Origin: Crocinitomicaceae bacterium
Lineage (GTDB): Bacteria > Bacteroidota > Bacteroidia > Flavobacteriales_D > Crocinitomicaceae
DNA length: 6,225 nt
NCBI GenBank assembly: GCA_030833265.1
Contig: JAURHO010000096.1
Span: forward strand, 1-6,225
Direction of reading: 5' to 3'
The notes beneath the pieces are model-generated. The model was given only the letters and a program-made list of their open reading frames with translations. It did no database searches and was not told where the DNA came from. Numbering within the stretch: position 1 is the first letter of the stretch; each line of letters starts with the position of its first letter. Positions 1 to 4,587 of this stretch are shown in pieces. The translations under genes were made by a program, and so were the position numbers.

Positions 1-228
1 ATAGAAACGGCCATTAAAAGTAAATTCATGTGACTCTAACCAGTGTAGTTTTGTGAACTCTTTTTCGGTAAAATGGAAGTCAATGAGCTGATTTTCAGGA
101 AGCGAAAGCTTAATAGCTTTTTTGATTTCCTTACGAATAAAAAAGCGCTCCATTTCAAAAAATGCAAAAAAGCCTACCAATTGATAGGTAAAAAGCAATA
201 GAAATCCGAACTGAATTATTTTTCGCAC
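1..228 (-). CDS. Hypothetical membrane-anchored protein, 5' part only (runs off left edge)
   Basis: A minus-strand frame stays open for 76 codons from a GTG at 228 to the left edge, so the C-terminus is missing. The protein begins VRKIIQFGFLLLFTYQLVGF. This is a positively charged start followed by one hydrophobic helix (about residues 5-25), then a charged segment (ERFFIRKEIKKAIK, residues 28-41) and a mixed region ending HEFTFNGRFY. The shape suggests an inner-membrane anchor with a soluble domain outside the cytoplasm. It resembles, from memory, short conserved Bacteroidota proteins of unknown function with an EF-x-YNG-type motif; I cannot name a family. GTG is chosen because it keeps the whole helix. 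A TTG two codons upstream is possible, and the ATG at 153 (codon 26) would remove the helix. A -7-like box lies only 3 nt upstream, so the exact start is uncertain. It is divergent from the propeller gene. Confidence 0.62.
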   Translation of the reverse strand, partial: MRKIIQFGFLLLFTYQLVGFFAFFEMERFFIRKEIKKAIKLSLPENQLIDFHFTEKEFTKLHWLESHEFTFNGRFY

Positions 229-231
229 CCT

Positions 232-239
232 CAAATATA
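232..239 (-). promoter_or_regulatory. Bacteroidota -7 box TATATTTG for the leftward hypothetical gene
   Basis: The minus strand reads TATATTTG here, a full match to the Bacteroidota sigma-A -7 consensus TAnnTTTG. No TTG (-33) element is seen at the usual distance. The box ends 3 nt before the proposed GTG start, so transcription would begin at or just inside the start codon. Either the mRNA is leaderless, the true start is further downstream, or the match is chance in AT-rich DNA. Confidence 0.4.
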
Positions 240-244
240 AGTCT

Positions 245-252
245 TAAATTTA
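245..252 (+). promoter_or_regulatory. Weak candidate -7 box TAAATTTA for the propeller gene
   Basis: TAAATTTA differs from TAnnTTTG at the last base and lies 20 nt before the ATG at 273. A second imperfect match, TAAATTTT at 261-268, is too close to the start to be a good promoter. No -33 TTG is visible. The 44-bp gap must hold this gene's promoter unless transcription starts inside the divergent gene, so this is the best site available rather than a strong one. Confidence 0.2.
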
Positions 253-272
253 GGCCTCATTAAATTTTACTC

Positions 273-2597
273 ATGAAATTCGCAATCTTAATCCTTAGTT
301 GTTTTTATATTTTAAATGCGGCAGCCCAAGCTCCTGGTTCCTTAGATCCTACTTTTGCCACCATTGGCTATGCCAGTTATGGGCCAGTTTCTGCTACAAG
401 TTTTGACAACGCGCAAGATGTCGTTACCTTACCTAACGGACAAATGGTTTTTTGTGGAACAGCAGGTACCTCTGGAAATCTTGAAATTTGCGTAGTTAGG
501 CTCAATGCAGACGGAACAATAGACAACACCTTCGGAACCAACGGCTATTATTTGCATACGAATCCCGGAGGTTCAGACTTTGCATATGACATGGAAGTGC
601 TTTCCAACGGCCAAATCTTGGTTGCGGGTGCGCTATCAATTACTGCTGCGAATCCTCAGTTTGCCTTATTAAGTATTAACCCGAACGGAACACTCAATAC
701 TGCTTTTGGAACGAACGGTGTGTTTGCTAACGACATCGATGCAAGCGAAGACTACGCGCGCAAAATTTTACTTTCTGGCACCACAATTACACTTGTTGGC
801 TCAAGTAAACTTCCTGGCTTTACCACTAACCGTATTGCTGCCACACGTTGTGACCTCAATGGTGTGCTAGATTTGAGTTTTGGTACGGCCGGAAAGACGA
901 CGCTTTCTAATGGAAACTCAAACATGACTTACAGTGCCTGTTGGGCAAGCAACAACGACATCGTGGTTTGTGGCGATGCTTACATTAGCAACACCTACTA
1001 TCCTATGATGGCAAAAATGACCAGCGCTGGTGCAGCTGTTGCAAGTTTCGGCACCGGTGGTATTTGGGTATCTATGTCTCAAAACAGCCGTTACTTTGAC
1101 ATCGATTACATTGCAGGAAAATTAATCGTATCTGGAAACGATGGTGCCTCTTACACTGATTTTTTACTTCAAGCGCGAAATGAAAACACTGGGGCGCTTG
1201 TAACTACGTTTGGAACCGGCGGAAGCACGATTACCAATCTCAATAATTCAGATACCTATTATGAGGTGCTTGCTCATCCAGATGGAAGCCTTTTAGCTTG
1301 CGGAACAACTGGTGCGGTTGGCATTGGTGCAGCGCGCGATTTCATTATCTCGCAATACAACGCAAACGGAATTTTAGAAACGAGTTGGGGAACCAACGGA
1401 CACACCGTAACGTCTATATTCTCAAATTGGGACGACGCCTACGGAATGGACCTTTACCCAAATAACCGCGTGGTCATTGCAGGATTCAGCGCGCAAACCA
1501 ATCCTCAATTTGCAGTAGCGCGTTACATCTACAGTGCAACGGTAACACCTGTTTACGGCTGTATGAATCCTGTGGCATGTAATTACAACCCACTTGCAAC
1601 AGTAGACAACGGTACCTGTATTTTACCAGGAAGCCCTTGTAATGACAATAATCCAAACACGATGAATGATGTCATTGATGCCAATTGTAACTGTACGGGT
1701 ACACCAATGATCATGGGCTGTATGGATCCTAATGCTTGTAATTACAATCCATTAGCTAACATGAGCAGTGGTAACTGCATTTTACCAGGTAGCCCATGTA
1801 ATGACAACAATCCGAATACGATGAACGATAGTATTGGACCTAATTGTAATTGTGTCGGTGTATTGATTGTTCCGGGCTGTATGAATCCGGCGGCGTGTAA
1901 CTACAATCCTTTGGCAAACGTCGACAACAATTCTTGTCTTTTCCCAGGCCTACCTTGTAACGACAACAATCCGAATACAATCAATGACTCTATTAATCCT
2001 GATTGCAATTGTGTCGGAGAGCTTATCGTAAACGGCTGTACTGATCCAAGTTCTTGTAATTATAATCCATTAGCGAACGTAGACGATAATTCCTGTATTT
2101 ATCCAGGAGCGCTTTGTGATGATAACAACCCGGACACCTTCAATGATCTTTATGATGCCAATTGTAATTGCGTTGGTACACAGGTGGTTGTTGGATGCAT
2201 GGATTCTACAGCTTGTAACTTTAACCCCCTAGCAAATACTAATGACAATTCTTGTGTACTTCCTGGATCACCATGCGATGACAACAATGCGCTCACTATT
2301 AATGATTCAATCAATGACAATTGTCAGTGCATAGGACAAGATATTTCTGGTATTTCAGAACTTGATTTATTTGCAAGCATAGCTCCAAATCCAAGTCTCG
2401 GCAGCATCTCTATTCAATTGAAAAATGCAGATGTCGCACAACTTGAAATCTCAAATATTGAGGGCAAAAGCATCCTACAGTTTGAAATGACTGAAACGCT
2501 CTTAGAATTAGATCTTTCAGATTTAGCGAAAGGTACCTACTTCGTTCACGTTCGTCAGAACGGTAAACAAATGGTTCAAAAGCTCCTACTCAACTAA
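273..2597 (+). CDS. Secreted delta-60 beta-propeller protein with five Cys-rich repeats and T9SS sorting domain
   Basis: A 774-residue exported, probably surface-attached or released protein. Residues 1-20 (MKFAILILSCFYILNAAAQA) form a Sec signal peptide with cleavage near AAAQ/A. Residues 22-420 carry seven delta-60-type motifs (small residue-G-x-hydrophobic-x3-FG-x2-G). Their aromatic residues lie at 28, 87, 145, 203, 259, 313 and 372 (W in the last), a spacing of 54-59 that predicts a beta-propeller. Residues 429-688 are five tandem 53-residue repeats, each with six cysteines. Residues 702-774 match a type A T9SS C-terminal sorting domain: APNPS, then GTYFVHV, ending QKLLLN. Such tails send proteins through the outer membrane via the Por/T9SS machinery and are then removed. 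No enzymatic motif is seen, so binding or adhesion is only an inference. The ATG is the first in frame and gives an intact signal peptide; there is no Shine-Dalgarno. The stop overlaps the next gene's start. Confidence 0.93.
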   Translation: MKFAILILSCFYILNAAAQAPGSLDPTFATIGYASYGPVSATSFDNAQDVVTLPNGQMVFCGTAGTSGNLEICVVRLNADGTIDNTFGTNGYYLHTNPGGSDFAYDMEVLSNGQILVAGALSITAANPQFALLSINPNGTLNTAFGTNGVFANDIDASEDYARKILLSGTTITLVGSSKLPGFTTNRIAATRCDLNGVLDLSFGTAGKTTLSNGNSNMTYSACWASNNDIVVCGDAYISNTYYPMMAKMTSAGAAVASFGTGGIWVSMSQNSRYFDIDYIAGKLIVSGNDGASYTDFLLQARNENTGALVTTFGTGGSTITNLNNSDTYYEVLAHPDGSLLACGTTGAVGIGAARDFIISQYNANGILETSWGTNGHTVTSIFSNWDDAYGMDLYPNNRVVIAGFSAQTNPQFAVARYIYSATVTPVYGCMNPVACNYNPLATVDNGTCILPGSPCNDNNPNTMNDVIDANCNCTGTPMIMGCMDPNACNYNPLANMSSGNCILPGSPCNDNNPNTMNDSIGPNCNCVGVLIVPGCMNPAACNYNPLANVDNNSCLFPGLPCNDNNPNTINDSINPDCNCVGELIVNGCTDPSSCNYNPLANVDDNSCIYPGALCDDNNPDTFNDLYDANCNCVGTQVVVGCMDSTACNFNPLANTNDNSCVLPGSPCDDNNALTINDSINDNCQCIGQDISGISELDLFASIAPNPSLGSISIQLKNADVAQLEISNIEGKSILQFEMTETLLELDLSDLAKGTYFVHVRQNGKQMVQKLLLN
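1557..2336 (+). repeat. Five tandem 159-bp (53-residue) coding repeats, six cysteines each
   Basis: Units start at 1557, 1716, 1875, 2034 and 2193 (residues 429, 482, 535, 588 and 641), exactly 159 bp apart; the last is slightly shorter. Every unit keeps cysteines at unit positions 2, 8, 21, 28, 44 and 46, giving 30 in total, with no gap or insertion. The first half reads like GCMNPxACNYNPLA, and the second like PGxPCNDNNPNTMND followed by NCNCxG. Both halves resemble motifs common in secreted Bacteroidota proteins (from memory). In units 1 and 2 a 17-residue stretch (residues 450-466 and 503-519) is identical in protein but differs at six synonymous codon positions. The array is therefore old and conserved at the protein level, not a fresh duplication. 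The cysteines probably form disulfides outside the cytoplasm; the Asn/Asp loops could bind calcium, which is untested inference. Confidence 0.95.
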
Positions 2598-2599
2598 TG
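2595..2599 (+). other. TAATG stop/start overlap (translational coupling site)
   Basis: The TAA of the propeller gene (2595-2597) shares its last A with the ATG of the hydrolase (2597-2599). The preceding bases (CTCCTACTCAAC) contain no Shine-Dalgarno-like purine stretch. This fits re-initiation by ribosomes finishing the upstream gene and a shared transcript. A separate internal promoter is not excluded. Confidence 0.8.
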
Positions 2600-3214
2600 T
2601 TGAACGAAGCGCATATTGAATTTAGTCAAAAGCGTCGCTACTACACCAACGAGCTCAGGGGTAAATCCAAGGTCATTTTGGCTTTGCACGGCTACGGACA
2701 GCTTGCGCAGTTTTTTGCACGAAAGTTTGCCCAACTTGATCCGTCTTATGGTCTTGTGATTCCTGAAGGCCCTCATCGATTTTATTTAGAAGGGAGCAGT
2801 GGCCGCGTGGGTGCTTCTTGGATGACTAAAGAATGGCGTGCGCAAGATATTGAGGAAAACACCCGTTATTTGCTCGCATTAATCGAAAAGGTTAAAGTGG
2901 CAAATGCGACAGCTACCTTTTATCTGCTAGGTTTTTCACAGGGTGGCGCTACGGCAGCCAGACTTTATCAGTGCCGTCCAGAATTATTTGAAAAGCTTAT
3001 TTTGTGGGCCAGTGTGTTCCCGCCTGATGTCTCAGTTAAAGATTTTAACGAAACAGGAAATCTACATTTTGCCATTGGCGATGAAGACCCCTATTTTCAA
3101 GATGCAAATAAACAAGAAGTGCTTCAAACGTACAGAAATCTCGGATTCAAAATTCATGAATTTAAAGGGAAACACGACATTGAAGCTGCTACACTAAGTG
3201 CAATACTTCAATAA
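2597..3214 (+). CDS. Alpha/beta-hydrolase, predicted carboxylesterase (phospholipase/carboxylesterase-like)
   Basis: A 205-residue protein without signal peptide or membrane helix, so cytosolic. It has the compact alpha/beta-hydrolase layout: HGYG at 31-34 (oxyanion-hole region after the first strand, VILAL), VIPEGP at 54-59, a VGASWMTKEW motif at 71-80, the nucleophile elbow GFSQGG at 112-117 with catalytic Ser114, a late-strand acid in GDEDP (probably Asp164, possibly Asp162), and His183 in GKHDI. All three triad members are present and the length of about 200-220 fits the Abhydrolase_2 (PF02230) esterase group. The reaction would be hydrolysis of carboxylic esters; the natural substrate cannot be read from sequence. 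The start is fixed by the TAATG overlap and gives a normal N-terminus. Being downstream of a secreted protein suggests co-expression, but the two act in different compartments. Its stop abuts the stop of the opposing symporter gene. Confidence 0.88.
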   Translation: MLNEAHIEFSQKRRYYTNELRGKSKVILALHGYGQLAQFFARKFAQLDPSYGLVIPEGPHRFYLEGSSGRVGASWMTKEWRAQDIEENTRYLLALIEKVKVANATATFYLLGFSQGGATAARLYQCRPELFEKLILWASVFPPDVSVKDFNETGNLHFAIGDEDPYFQDANKQEVLQTYRNLGFKIHEFKGKHDIEAATLSAILQ

Positions 3215-3219
3215 TTATT
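3210..3219. other. Abutting convergent stop codons inside a 10-bp palindrome
   Basis: The hydrolase ends with TAA at 3212-3214, and the symporter stop (TTA on the plus strand) occupies 3215-3217, leaving no intergenic base. The surrounding AATAATTATT is a perfect palindrome centred on the junction. It is too AT-rich and lacks the loop and U-run of an intrinsic terminator. Any termination signal for either gene must lie inside the other gene's coding sequence or be factor-dependent; I saw no convincing hairpin nearby. Confidence 0.75.
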
Positions 3220-4486
3220 CAGCATTTTTACTTTCCCACTTTCCGACAACAGCCGTTGCAATGGAGTTGCCCAACACGTTGGTGGCACTGCGGAACATAT
3301 CGCAAAAATGATCTATAGGGAGAATTAAGGCAACGCCTTCAATTGGAATTTTGAACATGCCACAAGTTGCAGCCACTACAACAAGACTTGCTCTGGGTAC
3401 CCCTGCAATGCCTTTACTTGTAAGCATCAGCACTAATAACATGGTGAGTTGCGTCCCTGTATCAAGTGGAATCCCGTAAACTTGTGCAATAAAAATACTG
3501 GCAAATGTCATGTACATCATGCTGCCGTCTAAGTTAAACGAGTATCCTAAAGGCAACATAAAGGACACTATGCGGTCCTTGATGCCAAAACGCTCTAACT
3601 CTTCAGTCAGTTTCGGGAAAACCGCTTCACTACTAGTGGTTCCAAAAGCAATCACTAAAGGGCTAACAATGCGTTTGAGTAATGTCAATAAGTGCCTTCT
3701 TAAAAAAAGATAGCCCACCAACAAAAGCACAACCCAAAGCGATGCAATTCCAACAAGGAAAGAGCTAAAAAACTTGGTGTAGGTAAACATCAATTCAGAG
3801 ATGTCCTTAACGGCAAAAACACCGGCAATCGCACCAAAAACTCCAACAGGAGCAAATTTCATGACGAAATTGACCATTTTCAGAATGATATGAGAAGTCT
3901 TATCTAGCGCGTTGATCACAGGTTTGACGTTGTCGCCAATGGAGGCCGCTGCTAAACCAAAAAATATAGAGAAAATGACAATCTGCAGAATCTCATTGGT
4001 AGCCATCGCCTCAAATACTGACTTAGGAATGATGTGCTCGACAAAATGTTGAATGGAAAAATCTTGGGTTTTGTCCGTGACTTCTGTAACCGTTGCTTGG
4101 TCAACATTAGACAAATTAACACCTACCCCAGGTTTTAGAAAATTAACCCATAAAAGACCAATTATTAAAGAAAGGAAAGAAGCACTGAAAAACCAAGCCA
4201 AAGCCCTTCCTCCTATTCTACCTACCGATTTGATGTCACCCAATTTAGCGATACCTACCACTAAGGTTGTCAGAACTAAAGGAGCAATAATCATCTGGAC
4301 TAAGCGAATAAAAATGGTAGCCAGCAATTTAATATGCGTACTGAATTGAGCAGCTGAAGCGGCACTGTAATTGGTATGCACGAAGGCTCCTAGAATTCCC
4401 CCGAGTAACATCGCCACTAAAATGTATAACGTTAAACGGTTTTTTTTTGTCTTTTCAGGTGCTGTATTGTCTGGACCATTCTGCAT
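3215..4486 (-). CDS. DAACS-family dicarboxylate/amino-acid:cation symporter (GltT/GltP/DctA-like)
   Basis: A 423-residue inner-membrane secondary transporter of the usual family length (about 400-450). It imports an acidic amino acid or C4-dicarboxylate with Na+ or H+. Family landmarks appear in order: TM1 at about 18-36; the RLVQMIIAPLVLTTLVVGIA segment at 61-80; the HIIPKSVFEAM region at 151-161; the serine-rich re-entrant loop TTSSEA at 283-288; TM7 NLDGS at 318-322 (NMDGT in GltPh); the second re-entrant loop TSKGIAGVP at 356-364; and TM8 with D392, D396, R399, N403 and N407. Asp396 and Arg399 align with GltPh D394 and R397, which bind the amino group and side-chain carboxylate. This favours glutamate/aspartate over pure dicarboxylates. 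Asn407 replaces GltPh D405. The ATG at 4486 is preceded by a weak GAAG. An A9 tract lies at codons 14-16. It is divergent from the carboxyltransferase. Confidence 0.93.
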   Translation of the reverse strand: MQNGPDNTAPEKTKKNRLTLYILVAMLLGGILGAFVHTNYSAASAAQFSTHIKLLATIFIRLVQMIIAPLVLTTLVVGIAKLGDIKSVGRIGGRALAWFFSASFLSLIIGLLWVNFLKPGVGVNLSNVDQATVTEVTDKTQDFSIQHFVEHIIPKSVFEAMATNEILQIVIFSIFFGLAAASIGDNVKPVINALDKTSHIILKMVNFVMKFAPVGVFGAIAGVFAVKDISELMFTYTKFFSSFLVGIASLWVVLLLVGYLFLRRHLLTLLKRIVSPLVIAFGTTSSEAVFPKLTEELERFGIKDRIVSFMLPLGYSFNLDGSMMYMTFASIFIAQVYGIPLDTGTQLTMLLVLMLTSKGIAGVPRASLVVVAATCGMFKIPIEGVALILPIDHFCDMFRSATNVLGNSIATAVVGKWESKNAE

Positions 4487-4532
4487 AAGTCTTCAAGATT
4501 TTTATTTGCGTGCATGAAAATAGGAAAAAGCC

Positions 4533-4540
4533 CAAACATA
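4533..4540 (-). promoter_or_regulatory. Bacteroidota -7 box TATGTTTG for the symporter
   Basis: The minus strand reads TATGTTTG, a full match to TAnnTTTG, ending 46 nt before the symporter ATG. That predicts a 5' leader of about 40 nt. No TTG is found at the normal -33 spacing, so the call rests on the -7 box and its position in the divergent gap. Confidence 0.5.
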
Positions 4541-4564
4541 ACAAGATGACAAGTCTACATTTCG

Positions 4565-4572
4565 TATATTTG
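4565..4572 (+). promoter_or_regulatory. Bacteroidota -7 box TATATTTG for the carboxyltransferase
   Basis: The plus strand reads TATATTTG, a full match to TAnnTTTG, ending 15 nt before the ATG at 4588. The predicted leader is short, about 8-10 nt, with no Shine-Dalgarno. No -33 TTG is seen at the right distance. It lies 24 bp from the opposing -7 box, so the two promoters sit back to back and RNA polymerase binding at one could affect the other. Confidence 0.5.
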
Positions 4573-4587
4573 AAACTCAATCAACAC

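Noticed and set aside
273..332. Possible lipoprotein signal (LSC at residues 8-10 of the propeller protein)
   Set aside because: The cysteine sits too early, the preceding residues ILS do not fit a lipobox well, and a good signal-peptidase I site (AAAQA) follows. The T9SS tail also argues for a non-lipoprotein route.
1557..2336. Tandem repeats as a CRISPR array or recent slippage expansion
   Set aside because: The 159-bp units are coding, in frame, and diverged at many synonymous sites; no short identical repeats with unique spacers exist.
2594..2776. Minus-strand 60-codon frame over the start of the hydrolase
   Set aside because: It is fully inside a well-supported hydrolase gene, with no recognisable domain and no promoter or leader; a shadow frame.
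2943..3197. Plus-strand 84-codon frame inside the hydrolase
   Set aside because: It is an alternative reading frame across the catalytic Ser and His region of the real gene and has no family features.
3281..3292. CCAAC-AC-GTTGG inverted repeat just past the hydrolase stop as a terminator
   Set aside because: A 5-bp stem with a 2-nt loop and no following T-run, inside the conserved C-terminal coding part of the symporter; not a credible intrinsic terminator.
3510..4349. Two plus-strand frames (3510-3713 and 4053-4349) opposite the symporter
   Set aside because: Both lie antisense to a clearly recognised transporter and their translations look like random composition; shadow frames.
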